DNA of 19,739 bases from Methylorubrum extorquens (lineage in GTDB: Bacteria > Pseudomonadota > Alphaproteobacteria > Rhizobiales > Beijerinckiaceae): positions 1 to 19,739 of the forward strand of contig JAEUAC010000091.1 of assembly GCA_019695455.1 (NCBI GenBank), given 5' to 3'. Below are positions 1 to 8,184 of this stretch, piece after piece. Under the pieces are notes generated by a model. The model was not told the origin of the DNA. It did no database searches and worked only from the letters and a program-made list of their open reading frames with translations. The position numbers were made by a program, and so were the translations under genes. Each line of letters opens with the position of its first letter. Positions within the stretch are counted from its first letter, which is position 1.

Positions 1-554
1 GCGAACTCGACCGCGATGTAGCCGCCGCCGACGACCAGGATGCGCTCCGGCAGGCGATCGAGCTCGAAGACGTCGTTCGACGTGATGGCGAGCTCGCCGT
101 TCGGGATCGGCGGTTCGAGCGTCGGCGCGACGCCGACGGCCACGAGGACGTGCGAGGCTCGCACGGTCCGTCCCGAGGCGAGCCGGACCCGGCCCGGGCC
201 GTCCAGCACGGCCCGCTCCCGCAGGATCTCGACCTGCGATCCGGCGAGCAGCGAATCGTAGATGCGCTCCAGCCGGGCGACCTCGCCGTCCCGGTTCCGC
301 CGCAGCACCGACCAGTCGAACCGCGCGGACTCGACGGTCCAGCCGAAGCCGCGGGCATCCTCGAACTCGTCGCTGAAGCGGCCGGCATAGACCATCAGCT
401 TCTTCGGCACGCAGCCGCGAATCACGCAGGTGCCGCCGAGCCGATACTCCTCGGCCACCGCCACCCTGGCGCCGTGGGAGGCCGCGATGCGGGCGGCCCG
501 CACGCCGCCCGATCCGCCCCCGATCACCAGGAGGTCGAAGGCGAGGTCGGTCAT
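1..554 (-). CDS. gor: Glutathione-disulfide reductase, N-terminal part (runs off window start)
   Basis: Cytoplasmic flavoenzyme that reduces glutathione disulfide with NADPH. About 184 N-terminal residues are present; the rest lies beyond position 1. Visible in the translation: an FAD-binding Rossmann glycine motif GGGSGG (residues 12-17), the redox-active disulfide motif GGTCVIRGCVPKK (Cys43 and Cys48) typical of class I pyridine-nucleotide disulfide oxidoreductases, and the start of the second, NADPH-binding Rossmann motif (ILVVGGGYIAVEF) at the truncated edge. The RGCVPKK form after the disulfide favours glutathione reductase over dihydrolipoamide dehydrogenase or mercuric reductase. The ATG at 552-554 is preceded on the minus strand by a GAAGGT-like ribosome site. 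It diverges from the small gene at 719. Without the dimerisation domain the substrate call rests on the N-terminal half only. Confidence 0.9.
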   Translation of the reverse strand, partial: MTDLAFDLLVIGGGSGGVRAARIAASHGARVAVAEEYRLGGTCVIRGCVPKKLMVYAGRFSDEFEDARGFGWTVESARFDWSVLRRNRDGEVARLERIYDSLLAGSQVEILRERAVLDGPGRVRLASGRTVRASHVLVAVGVAPTLEPPIPNGELAITSNDVFELDRLPERILVVGGGYIAVEF

Positions 555-718
555 GGCGGAACACCTTCACGTCGCGGCGCGCGCGAGGCGCCGCCATCGG
601 GGGGCGATGTGGCGAGAACGGGAGGCGAGAGCAAGCCTGCGACGTCGTCGGGCGGTCGGCCGAAAGCTCGGATTAACCGTTCCCCTGCCCATTGGGCGCA
701 GCCGAAGGGGCCGGGACC

Positions 719-898
719 ATGACCAAGATCCAGCTCGCCGCCGAGATCAGGAAGATCGTCGACAACCAGCTCGACGATTGCCAGCGCGCGATCAAGGCCG
801 GCACGAAGTCGATCGCGCTCTACGAGCTGGAGGACGCGCAGCGGCGGCTGAAGCACATCGCGTCGCTCCTGGCCGAGAAGACGAGCGCGCGCGCCTGA
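719..898 (+). CDS. Small hypothetical protein, 59 aa
   Basis: I do not recognise this protein. The ATG at 719 follows a good purine-rich ribosome site (GAAGGGG, about 8 bases upstream). The 59 residues (MTKIQLAAEIRKIVDNQLDD...) are charged and amphipathic, with no cysteine, signal peptide or membrane segment, and look all-helical (two helices around residues 3-27 and 32-54). A longer reading from 692 in the same frame is possible but the 719 start has the better ribosome site. It stands alone between the divergent glutathione reductase gene and the porin gene, 68 bp before the porin start on the same strand, so co-transcription with the porin is possible. Function unknown. Confidence 0.7.
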   Translation: MTKIQLAAEIRKIVDNQLDDCQRAIKAGTKSIALYELEDAQRRLKHIASLLAEKTSARA

Positions 899-966
899 CC
901 GGCCGTCTTCCGCCGGATGCGGGCGCGAGCTACGCCGGACCTCTCCGCGAGCTCCCGATTCGTCCC

Positions 967-2394
967 ATGCCGGCTGTCTCCGCCCGAAACCGGGCAGCGT
1001 GTCTCGCGTTCCTGGCGGCGGCCTGGCTCGTGCCGTCGGTCGCGTCCGCGCAGGACACGACCGCGCCGCGCGCCGGCGAAGGCGACAATCCGGCGGAGGC
1101 GCTGCCGGGACAGCAGATCTCGTCGATCGGCAGTTCGCTGCCCGCGAAGGGTGATCCGCTCGGGCTCCGCGGCACGCTCGCGGAGCGCGGGATCCGCTAC
1201 ACGATCAACTATTCCGGCGAACTTCTGGCGAACGTCGCCGGCGGACTTCGACGCGGCGGGCTCTACGAGGGTCTGGGAGAGCTGCGGGTCAACGTCGACC
1301 TCGAGAGGCTGGCCGGCCTGCAGGGGCTCTCCTTCTCTGGCAACGCCTACCAGATCCACGGGACGGCCGGGATCTCGCGCGACTTCGTGGGCGCGCTCGA
1401 CACGATCAGCTTCCTCGAGGCCCTGCCGACCACCCGGCTGTCCGAGATCTGGCTCGAGCAGAAGCTGTTCGACGGCACGGTCGCGCTCCGGGCGGGGCAG
1501 CTCGCGGCCGATACCGAGTTCGCGGTCGCGAGCTACTCGCTGCCGTTCATGAACAGCGGCTTCCCGACCATCTCCAAATTCGATCTGCCCGGCACGGGGC
1601 CCGCCTACCCGTTCGCCGCTCCCGGCGTGCGGGTGAAGTGGGATCCCCGCCCGGACGTCACGGTGCTGGCGGGCGCCTTCAACGGCAATCCGGCCGGCCG
1701 CGGCGGCGATCCCGAGCGGCTAAACCGGAACGGCACCAACTTCCGGCTGAACGACCCGGCTCTCCTCTGGCTGGAGGGGCAGTACCGCTACAACCAGGCC
1801 GAGGACGCGCCGGGCCTCGCGGGCGCGGTCCGTCTCGGCGGATGGGTTCATCTCGGGCGCTTCGACAGCCAGCGCGTCGACGGCCTCGGCCGGCCGCTCG
1901 CCTCGCCCGACTCGAACGGCGTCGCGGCGCGCCTGCGCGGCAACACGAACGTCTACGCGATCTGGGACCAGCAGCTGTACCGCCCCGAAGGGGGCGACGC
2001 GAACAGCGGCATCACGGCCTTCGCCCGGATCGGCGGCGCGCCGGGCGACCGCAACCTGATCGACGTCTATCTCGACGGCGGGGTCGTCGCGACCGGGCTC
2101 GTGCCGGGCCGGCCCAGGGACCTGTTCGGCGTCACGGCGCTGTTCTCGCGCCTGTCCCCGTCGGGGCGGCGCGCGGACCTCGATTCGGAGCTCGCCGGCC
2201 TGACGCGCGGACGGCGCTCGTCGGAGGTCGCCATCGAGGCGACCTACGTGGCGGAGATCGTGCCCGGCTGGTCGATCCAGCCGGACGCGCAATACATCAT
2301 CCGGCCGGGAGGCGGCGTCCCGGCGGCGGACGGCTCCCTGCGGCGGCCCGGCAATGCCCGGGTGATCGGCCTCAAGACCACCCTCACCTACTGA
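967..2394 (+). CDS. OprB-family carbohydrate-selective porin
   Basis: Outer-membrane beta-barrel porin for sugars or other small solutes, 475 residues. Residues 1 to about 29 form a clear Sec signal peptide (basic MPAVSARNR, hydrophobic core, A-S-A before QD). The mature part has the OprB family pattern: an early region with 'LGLRGTLAERGIRYTINYSGELLANVAGG', repeated alternating beta strands, 'LSEIWLEQKLFDGTVALRAGQLAADTEFAVASYS', 'PGVRVKWDPRPDVTVLAGAFNGNP', and a terminal aromatic residue in 'LKTTLTY' as expected of outer-membrane barrels. The ATG at 967 is chosen because it begins the signal peptide; the reading frame continues upstream but without sense, and the ribosome site is weak. The stop lies 3 bp from the stop of the convergent SulP gene, leaving no space for separate terminators. 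The substrate cannot be told from sequence. Confidence 0.88.
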   Translation: MPAVSARNRAACLAFLAAAWLVPSVASAQDTTAPRAGEGDNPAEALPGQQISSIGSSLPAKGDPLGLRGTLAERGIRYTINYSGELLANVAGGLRRGGLYEGLGELRVNVDLERLAGLQGLSFSGNAYQIHGTAGISRDFVGALDTISFLEALPTTRLSEIWLEQKLFDGTVALRAGQLAADTEFAVASYSLPFMNSGFPTISKFDLPGTGPAYPFAAPGVRVKWDPRPDVTVLAGAFNGNPAGRGGDPERLNRNGTNFRLNDPALLWLEGQYRYNQAEDAPGLAGAVRLGGWVHLGRFDSQRVDGLGRPLASPDSNGVAARLRGNTNVYAIWDQQLYRPEGGDANSGITAFARIGGAPGDRNLIDVYLDGGVVATGLVPGRPRDLFGVTALFSRLSPSGRRADLDSELAGLTRGRRSSEVAIEATYVAEIVPGWSIQPDAQYIIRPGGGVPAADGSLRRPGNARVIGLKTTLTY

Positions 2395-2397
2395 GGC

Positions 2398-3870
2398 TCA
2401 ATGGGCGGGGCGGGCCGCGCCCTCCCCGTGCTCCCCGAACCGGTCGACCAGGGTCGCGCTCGCGGCGTTCAGGCCGACGATCTCGGCCTCGACGCCGCGG
2501 CGGCGCGCTTTCAGGATGATGCGGTCCAGCGCCCCGACCGCCGAGATGTCCCAGAAATGCGCGTCCCGGACGTCGATGACGATCCGGTCCACGTCCTCCG
2601 CCGCGTCGATCGCGTCCGAGAAGAGGCCGGCGGAGGCGAAGAAGACCTGGCCCGAGACCCGGTAGGTCCGCGTCCGCCCGTCCGGCGAAAGGGTCGACTC
2701 CACCCGGCTGAGCCGCGCGACCTTGCCGGCGAAGAAGACGCCCGAGAGCAGCACGCCCGCGATCACGCCGAGCGCCAGGTCCTTCGTGGCGACCACGACC
2801 GCGACGGTCGCCAGCATCACGGCCGAGGACGGCAGCGGATTCGTCCGCAGCTGCAGGAGGGAGCGCCACTGGAAGGTGTTCAGCGACACCATGATCATCA
2901 CGGCCGTCAGGGCCGCGACGGGGACGATCGCCAGCAGGTCCTGCAGCGCGACGAGCAGGACCAGGAGGAACAGGCCGGCGACGAGCGTCGAGAGCCGCCC
3001 CCGCGCGCCCGACGACACGTTGATGACCGACTGGCCGATCATCGCGCACCCGCCCATGCCGCCGAACACCGCGGACGCCATGTTGGCGACGCCCTGCCCC
3101 ACGCATTCGCGGTTCTTGGAGCTCGGCGTGTCGGTCATGTCGTCGACGATCTGGGCCGTGAGGAGCGATTCGAGCAGCCCCACCGCCGCGAGCGTGAGCG
3201 CGACGGGGAAGATGATCCGCAGGGTCTCGAGCGTGAGCGGCACCTCCGGCAGCCCGAAGCTCGGCAGGGCCGAGGGGAGCGCGCCGAGATGGGCGACCGT
3301 GCGGACGTCGAGCCCGACCTGGTAGGCGACGAGCGTGACCACCGCGATGGCGACGAGCGGCGACGGGACGGCGCGGGTGAGGTGCGGCAGGCCGTAGATG
3401 ATGGCGAGGCCGAGCGCGATCAGCCCGTAGGTGGCCGGCGCGACGCCGACGAGCTCCGGCAGCTGCGCCAGGAAGATGAGGATCGCCAGGGCGTTGACGA
3501 AGCCCGTCATCACGGAGCGCGACACGAACCGCATTAGCCGGCCGAGCTTCAGCAGGCCGGCCCCGATCTGCAGGATCCCCATCAGAATGGTCGCCGCGAA
3601 GAGGTACTGGACGCCGTGGTCGCGGACGAGGCCGACCATGACGACGGCCGTCGCGGCCGTGGCGGCCGAGATCATGGCGGGCCGGCCGCCGACGAAGGCG
3701 ATGACGGTCGCGATCACGACGGAAGCGTAGAGGCCGACCTTCGGGTCGACCCCGGCGATGACCGAGAAGCCGATCGCCTCCGGGATCAGGGCGAGCGCGA
3801 CGACGATGCCGGACAGGATGTCGCCGCGCAGGTTCGAGAACCACTCGCGGCGGAGCGTGGAAGGAGACAT
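2398..3870 (-). CDS. SulP-family inorganic anion transporter with STAS domain
   Basis: Inner-membrane transporter of the SLC26/SulP family (sulfate, bicarbonate or other anions), 490 residues from the chosen start. The N-terminal part shows the SulP signature (RGDILSGIVVALALIPEAIGFSVIAGVDPKVGLYAS, GGRPAMISAATAATA), followed by roughly 10-12 hydrophobic segments up to residue ~395, then a cytoplasmic STAS domain (about 400-487, including 'YRVSGQVFFASAG' and 'IVIDVRDAHFWDISAVGALDRII'). I place the start at the ATG at 3868-3870 (MSPSTLRREWFSNLRGD) because SulP homologues begin like this. An in-frame GTG at 3984 would add 38 residues unlike the family. No convincing Shine-Dalgarno precedes 3870. 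The substrate is not determinable; the shorter STAS and SulP variant resemble proteobacterial members often annotated as sulfate permeases. Confidence 0.9.
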   Translation of the reverse strand: MSPSTLRREWFSNLRGDILSGIVVALALIPEAIGFSVIAGVDPKVGLYASVVIATVIAFVGGRPAMISAATAATAVVMVGLVRDHGVQYLFAATILMGILQIGAGLLKLGRLMRFVSRSVMTGFVNALAILIFLAQLPELVGVAPATYGLIALGLAIIYGLPHLTRAVPSPLVAIAVVTLVAYQVGLDVRTVAHLGALPSALPSFGLPEVPLTLETLRIIFPVALTLAAVGLLESLLTAQIVDDMTDTPSSKNRECVGQGVANMASAVFGGMGGCAMIGQSVINVSSGARGRLSTLVAGLFLLVLLVALQDLLAIVPVAALTAVMIMVSLNTFQWRSLLQLRTNPLPSSAVMLATVAVVVATKDLALGVIAGVLLSGVFFAGKVARLSRVESTLSPDGRTRTYRVSGQVFFASAGLFSDAIDAAEDVDRIVIDVRDAHFWDISAVGALDRIILKARRRGVEAEIVGLNAASATLVDRFGEHGEGAARPAH

Positions 3871-4179
3871 GGAGGAAGATCCGCAACGACGCGCGGCCGG
3901 ACCCTTCGGGGCGCGGCTTCGGGGATGGATCGCGTCTGCGTGGTCCGGCGGATCGGCGGCCGGAAGAGCCACCCGGGTTCGCACCGGGTCCGAGTGAATG
4001 ACCTCCGTTTAGCCACAGGTCCGGTCCCGGGGCAACGTGGGCCGGGCGGATCGGGGTGCCGGGCGGGTCCGGCCGCTCTCGCGGGCGGCCGGGGGCACCG
4101 ACCTCGCTGGACTCGGCGCCGCCGTGCCATACCGTCGGAATCCACACCGCCGATGCGTCCGCACGACCCGGAGCGACCC
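3871..4179. other. Divergent intergenic region between SulP and racemase-like genes
   Basis: This 309-bp gap separates two divergently transcribed genes and must hold both promoters, but I cannot assign -35/-10 boxes. It contains two inverted repeats: a 6-bp stem with 7-nt loop (3971-3976/3984-3989) and an 8-bp GC stem with 8-nt loop (4069-4076/4085-4092). The second lies in the probable leader of the racemase-like gene. The GTG-initiated extension of the SulP frame occupies 3871-3984 but does not look like SulP sequence. No small gene is convincing here. Confidence 0.5.
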
Positions 4180-4944
4180 ATGAGGATCCTGCTCGCCAAT
4201 CCGAACACGAGCGCCGACGTGACGGAGATCCTGCTCGCCGCCGCCCGGCGGGCCGCGTCGCCCGGCACGGAGATCCTGGGCGCGACGGCGCCGCGGGGCG
4301 TGCCCTACATCGCCAACCAGGCGGAGGCGCAGGTCGCGGGAGCGGTCGCGCTCGACATGCTCGCCGAACGGGCGGGCGACTACGACGCGGCCGTGATCGC
4401 GGCCTTCGGCGATCCCGGCCTCCTCGGCGCGCGCGAGCTCCTGTCCGTCCCGGTGGTCGGCCTCGCGGAGGCGGCCATGCTGACGGCCTGCCTCGTCGGC
4501 CGGCGCTTCGGCATCGTGACGTTCAGCACCGGGCTCGTGTCCTGGTACCGGGACTGCGTGGACCTGAACGGCCTCGCGACCCGCTGCGCCGGCATCCGGG
4601 CGCTCGGCGGCGCCTTCGCGTCGCTCGCGAGCGTCGGTCGGGACCGCGAGGACGCGCTCGTCGCCGCCGCCCACCGCATGGTCGAGGAGGACGGCGCGGA
4701 CGTCCTCGTCTTCGCCGGTGCACCCCTCTCGGGCCTCGCCCGCCGCGTCGCGCATCGCCTGCCGGTGCCGGTGGTCGAACAGGTCGCCGCCGCCATCCGC
4801 CAGGCCGAGATCCTGGCTTCGCTCGACCTCGGAACCCGACGGCGCAATCCTCCGAAGGCGAGCGAGGGCTTGGCCTCGCCGCTCGCCGCCCTGATCGCGG
4901 GAGATCCACCTCCACCCGGCGCGCGCCGGACGCCGGATCGGTGA
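4180..4944 (+). CDS. Aspartate/glutamate/hydantoin racemase-family protein lacking catalytic cysteines
   Basis: 254-residue cytoplasmic protein of the Asp/Glu/hydantoin racemase superfamily. It opens with the family N-terminus (MRILLANPNTSADVTE) and carries the FGDPG motif (residues 76-80), the 'PVVGLAEAA' strand-helix and the C-terminal 'PVVEQVAAAIRQAE' element. Hydantoin racemases use two cysteines, in ACFGDPG and in GCAGM. Here the first position is Ala75 (AAFGDPG) and the second region reads FAGAPLSGLA (178-187) without cysteine. Classical two-base racemisation therefore seems unlikely; a decarboxylase, isomerase or binding role in the same fold is possible. The last ~35 residues (RRRNPPKASEGL...) are an extra low-complexity tail. 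The ATG at 4180 has GGAG about 6 bases upstream; an ATG at 4153 is an alternative. A hairpin with a short T run follows at 4951. No operon partner. Confidence 0.82.
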   Translation: MRILLANPNTSADVTEILLAAARRAASPGTEILGATAPRGVPYIANQAEAQVAGAVALDMLAERAGDYDAAVIAAFGDPGLLGARELLSVPVVGLAEAAMLTACLVGRRFGIVTFSTGLVSWYRDCVDLNGLATRCAGIRALGGAFASLASVGRDREDALVAAAHRMVEEDGADVLVFAGAPLSGLARRVAHRLPVPVVEQVAAAIRQAEILASLDLGTRRRNPPKASEGLASPLAALIAGDPPPPGARRTPDR

Positions 4945-4950
4945 GCGATC

Positions 4951-4971
4951 GACACGCCCCTTCGTGTCTTT
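4951..4971 (+). terminator. Possible weak intrinsic terminator after the racemase-like gene
   Basis: Seven bases after the stop codon, GACACG (4951-4956) pairs with CGTGTC (4963-4968) around a 6-nt loop, followed by TTT. A second hairpin with GCCCTC (5005-5010) and GAGGGC (5014-5019), loop 3 nt, followed by TTCT, lies downstream. Either could stop plus-strand transcription before it enters the convergent formate-tetrahydrofolate ligase gene. The T runs are short, so intrinsic activity is uncertain. Confidence 0.4.
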
Positions 4972-5068
4972 GCGCACGCCCGGACGTCCCGCGTGCGTCG
5001 CGACGCCCTCCGCGAGGGCTTCTCAACATGACGACGGGGGGCGCGGACAGGGCGATGCCGCCTTCGGT

Positions 5069-5099
5069 CTGACGCACCCGGTTAAGGGACCCGCGTCAG
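5069..5099. repeat. Inverted repeat across the formate-THF ligase stop codon
   Basis: CTGACGC (5069-5075) and GCGTCAG (5093-5099) form a 7-bp perfect inverted repeat; CCC/GGG inside the loop can extend it with a bulge. The right arm contains the TGA stop (minus strand) of the ligase gene. It could act as the 3' hairpin of that transcript, but no T run follows on the minus strand. Confidence 0.35.
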
Positions 5100-6766
5100 G
5101 ACAATCCCTGGATCAGGCCGTCGGCGTCGAGATGCATGCCCTCGGCGGCCGGCACGCGCGGCAGGCCCGGCATGGTCATGATCTCCCCGCAGATCGCCAC
5201 GACGAACCCGGCGCCCGCCGCGAGGCGGACCTCGCGGATCGGGATCTCGTGGCCCGACGGAGCGCCCATCACGGCCGGGTTCGTCGTGAAGGAATACTGC
5301 GTCTTCGCCATGCAGACCGGCAGGTGGCCGAAGCCGGCCGCCTCGATCTCGTTGATGCGCGTGCCGGCCCGGCCCTGCACCATGATGTCGGACGCGCCGT
5401 AGATCCGCGTCGCGACCGTCTTGATCTTGTCGGCGAGCGACATTTCGTCCGGGTAGAGGAGGCGGAAGTCGGACGGCTCCTCGCAGAGCTGCGCCACGCG
5501 CTCCGCCAGCTCGACCGCGCCCGCCCCGCCCTCGGCCCAGTGGCGGCAGAGGATCGCGTCCACGTCGAGTTCGGAGCGGCAGAGCGCGGCGAGCCGGGCG
5601 TGCTCGGCCGTCGTGTCGGTCGTGAAATGGTTGACGGCCACGACGACGGGCAGGCCGAAGCCGCGCATGTTCGCCACGTGGCGGGCGAGGTTCGCGAAGC
5701 CGCGCTCGAGCGCGCCGACATCCTCGCGCCCGAGATCGGCCCGCGCCGTCCCGCCGTGCATCTTCAGCGCCCGGATGGTGGCCACCACGACGCAGGCCGA
5801 CGGCGCGAGGCCGGCCTGCCGGCACTTGATGTCGAGGAACTTCTCGGCCCCGAGATCGGCCCCGAACCCCGCTTCCGTCACGACGTAGTCGGCCAGCCGG
5901 AGCGCCGCCCGCGTCGCGACGACCGAGTTGCAGCCATGCGCGATGTTGGCGAAGGGCCCGCCGTGGATGAGGGCGGGCGATCCCTCGAGCGTACCGACGA
6001 GGTTCGGCTGGATCGCGTCCTTCAGGAGGACGGCCATGGCGCCGGGCGCCTTCAGGTCCGCGGCCGTGACGGGCCGCCTGGCCCGGTCCTGCGCCACGAC
6101 GATGCGGCCCAGCCGCTCCTCCATGTCCCGCACGTCGCGCGCGAGACAGAAGACCGCCATCACCTCGGAGGCGACCGTGATGTCGAACCCGTCCTCGCGG
6201 GGAAACCCGTTGCTCACCCCGCCGAGCCCGGCGACCGTCGTCCGGAGCGCGCGGTCGTTCATGTCGACCACGCGGCGGAGCACGATGCGGCGCTCGTCGA
6301 TGTCGAGCCGGTTGTCCCAGTAGATGTGGTTGTCGAGCATGGCGGCGAGCAGGTTGTTCGCCGACGTGATGGCGTGGAAATCGCCCGTGAAGTGCAGGTT
6401 GATCTGCTCCATGGGGACGACCTGGGCGTGGCCGCCGCCCGTCGCGCCGCCCTTCTGGCCGAAGCAGGGCCCGAGGGACGGTTCCCGCAGGCAGATCATG
6501 GTCTTGCGGCCGATGCGGTTGAGCGCGTCGCCGAGCCCGATCGTGGTCGTCGTCTTGCCTTCGCCGGCCGGGGTCGGGCTGATGGCGGTGACGAGGACGA
6601 GCTTGCCGCGGGCGCCGTCGGGCAGGCCCGCGAGATACCCGCCGTCGAGCTTCGCGATGCCGCGGCCGTAGGCGTGGAGGGCGTCGGTCGGGATCCCGGC
6701 CGTCTCCGCGATGGCGCCGACCGGCCGAAGCTGGGCGGCGCGCGCGATCTCGAGGTCGCTCGGCAT
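5096..6766 (-). CDS. fhs: Formate-tetrahydrofolate ligase
   Basis: ATP-dependent cytoplasmic enzyme joining formate to tetrahydrofolate to give 10-formyl-THF, which supplies one-carbon units for purines and serine; in methylotrophs the homologue (ftfL) feeds C1 assimilation. The 556-residue length matches the family. Seen: the nucleotide-binding loop TPAGEGKTTTTIGL (65-78), the highly conserved block EPSLGPCFGQKGGATGGGHAQVVPMEQINLHFTGDFHAI (about 94-132), 'NNLLAAMLDNHIYWDN', 'ALIHGGPFANIAHGCNS', 'VVTEAGFGADLGAEKF', and 'VQGRAGTRINEIEAAGFGHLPVCMAKTQYSFT' near the C-terminus. The ATG at 6766 starts only 6 bp after the aminotransferase stop with no clear ribosome site of its own, so translational coupling within one transcript is likely. 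Nothing appears truncated. Confidence 0.97.
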   Translation of the reverse strand: MPSDLEIARAAQLRPVGAIAETAGIPTDALHAYGRGIAKLDGGYLAGLPDGARGKLVLVTAISPTPAGEGKTTTTIGLGDALNRIGRKTMICLREPSLGPCFGQKGGATGGGHAQVVPMEQINLHFTGDFHAITSANNLLAAMLDNHIYWDNRLDIDERRIVLRRVVDMNDRALRTTVAGLGGVSNGFPREDGFDITVASEVMAVFCLARDVRDMEERLGRIVVAQDRARRPVTAADLKAPGAMAVLLKDAIQPNLVGTLEGSPALIHGGPFANIAHGCNSVVATRAALRLADYVVTEAGFGADLGAEKFLDIKCRQAGLAPSACVVVATIRALKMHGGTARADLGREDVGALERGFANLARHVANMRGFGLPVVVAVNHFTTDTTAEHARLAALCRSELDVDAILCRHWAEGGAGAVELAERVAQLCEEPSDFRLLYPDEMSLADKIKTVATRIYGASDIMVQGRAGTRINEIEAAGFGHLPVCMAKTQYSFTTNPAVMGAPSGHEIPIREVRLAAGAGFVVAICGEIMTMPGLPRVPAAEGMHLDADGLIQGLS

Positions 6767-6772
6767 GGAGTG

Positions 6773-8128
6773 TCAGGCGACCGCGCGGATGACCTTGGCG
6801 ACCTTGTCGACGATCTCGCCGACCTGGTCCTCCGTCACGATGAAGGGAGGCGACAGCGCCAGGGTGTCGCCCGTGACGCGGAACATGAGCCCGTGATCGT
6901 GGAAGGCACGCTCCATCGCCTCGAAGCCGCGCTGCCCCACGGCGTCGGGCCGCGACGCGAGATCGATCGCGCCGACGAGACCCAGCGTGCGGATGTCGAG
7001 CACGTTCGGCAGCCCCTGGAGCGTGAACATGGCGTCGGCCCAGCTCTCCTCCATCCCATTGACGCGCTCGAAGAGCCGTTCGTCGCGGTAGGTGTCGAGC
7101 GTCGCGAGCGCCGCCGCGCAGGCCAGCGGATGGCCCGAATAGGTGTAGCCGTGGAAGAGCTCGATGACGTGCTCGGGCCCCTTCATGAACGCGTCGTAGA
7201 TGCCCTCGCGCACGATCACGCCCGCCATGGGGACCGCGCCGGAGGTCACGCCCTTGGCGAAGGTGATCATGTCCGGGACCACCCCGTAGCGCTCGGCCGC
7301 GAAGGCGAAGCCGGTGCGGCCGAAGCCCGTGATCACCTCGTCGAAGATGAGGAGGAGGCCGTGCTTGTCGCAGATCTGCCGCAGGCGCTTCAGGTAGCCC
7401 TTCGGCGGCGGCAGCACGCCCGTCGATCCCGCCATCGGCTCGACCATGACGGCCGCGATGGTCGAGGCGTCGTGCAGGGCGACGATGCGCTCGAGCTCGT
7501 CGGCGAGGTGCGCGCCCCATTCCGGCTCGCCGCGCGAGAAGGCCTGCTCCGCACGGTTGTAGGTGTGCGGCAGGTGATCCGCGCCCGCCAGCAGCGAACC
7601 GAAGAACTTCCGGTTCGACACGATGCCGCCGACCGAAATGCCGCCGAAGCCGACGCCGTGATAGCCGCGCTCCCGGCCGATGAGCCGCGTCCGCTGGCCC
7701 TGGCCGGTGAGGTAGCCGTGCGCGATCGCGATCTTGAGCGCGGTGTCGGCCGCCTCCGAACCCGAATTGCAGAAGAAGACGTGGTTGAGGTCTCCGGGAG
7801 CCAACTCGGCGATGCGGCTCGCGACCGTGAAGCCGGTCGGATGGCCGTACTGGAAGGACGGCGCGAAATCGAGGTCGGCCGCCTGGTCCTGGATCGCCTT
7901 CACGATCCGGTCCCGATTGTGGCCGGCGTTGCAGCACCAGAGCCCGGCGGACCCGTCCAGGATCGCCCGGCCCTCCGGCGTGTAGTAGTGCATGTCCTTG
8001 GCGCGCGTGATCATGCGCGGCCTCGCCTTGAACGCCCGGTTGGCCGTGAACGGCATCCACCAAGCGGCGAGGTCGTTCGGGTTCGCCGCGTCGTTCGCGG
8101 CCCGAAGGCCCTGGGCTCGCGCTACCAT
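6773..8128 (-). CDS. Class III omega-amino acid:pyruvate-type aminotransferase
   Basis: PLP-dependent fold-type I aminotransferase, 451 residues, of the class III family that moves the distal amino group of substrates such as beta-alanine, GABA or amines to a keto acid. Seen: a substrate-pocket-like N-terminus 'WWMPFTANRAFK' and 'GLWCCNAGH' characteristic of beta-alanine:pyruvate transaminases, the phosphate-binding SGSEA (122-126), the PLP-pyridine aspartate in FDEV (Asp263), and the Schiff-base lysine in TFAKGVTSG (Lys292), followed by 'YTYSGHPLACAAAL'. The ATG at 8128 is preceded by GAGGAG on the minus strand. A 6-bp stem (8138-8143/8149-8154) abuts and partly covers this ribosome site. 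It lies directly upstream of fhs (6-bp gap). The exact amino donor is inferred by resemblance only. Confidence 0.92.
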   Translation of the reverse strand: MVARAQGLRAANDAANPNDLAAWWMPFTANRAFKARPRMITRAKDMHYYTPEGRAILDGSAGLWCCNAGHNRDRIVKAIQDQAADLDFAPSFQYGHPTGFTVASRIAELAPGDLNHVFFCNSGSEAADTALKIAIAHGYLTGQGQRTRLIGRERGYHGVGFGGISVGGIVSNRKFFGSLLAGADHLPHTYNRAEQAFSRGEPEWGAHLADELERIVALHDASTIAAVMVEPMAGSTGVLPPPKGYLKRLRQICDKHGLLLIFDEVITGFGRTGFAFAAERYGVVPDMITFAKGVTSGAVPMAGVIVREGIYDAFMKGPEHVIELFHGYTYSGHPLACAAALATLDTYRDERLFERVNGMEESWADAMFTLQGLPNVLDIRTLGLVGAIDLASRPDAVGQRGFEAMERAFHDHGLMFRVTGDTLALSPPFIVTEDQVGEIVDKVAKVIRAVA

Positions 8129-8184
8129 GATCGTCTCCTCGGCAAGGCGCCGAGACCCTAAGCGGGCGCCCCCCGCCGGGCAAC

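Noticed and set aside
3871..3984. GTG-initiated 38-residue N-terminal extension of the SulP protein
   Set aside because: The extra residues are Arg/Pro/Ala-rich and unlike SulP family N-termini; ATG at 3870 starts at the family position.
3965..4000. T-arm-like stem-loop resembling part of a tRNA
   Set aside because: The T loop lacks the conserved A58 and no matching acceptor or anticodon arms occur upstream; a simple inverted repeat.
4964..8161. 1065-residue open frame on the plus strand opposite fhs and the aminotransferase
   Set aside because: Low-complexity Arg/Asp/His/Gly-rich translation produced by the complementary strand of two well-conserved genes; typical shadow in GC-rich DNA.
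5082..8183. 1033-residue minus-strand open frame across fhs and the aminotransferase
   Set aside because: Same strand but out of frame with two clear enzyme genes; Arg/Gly/Pro-rich, no domain.
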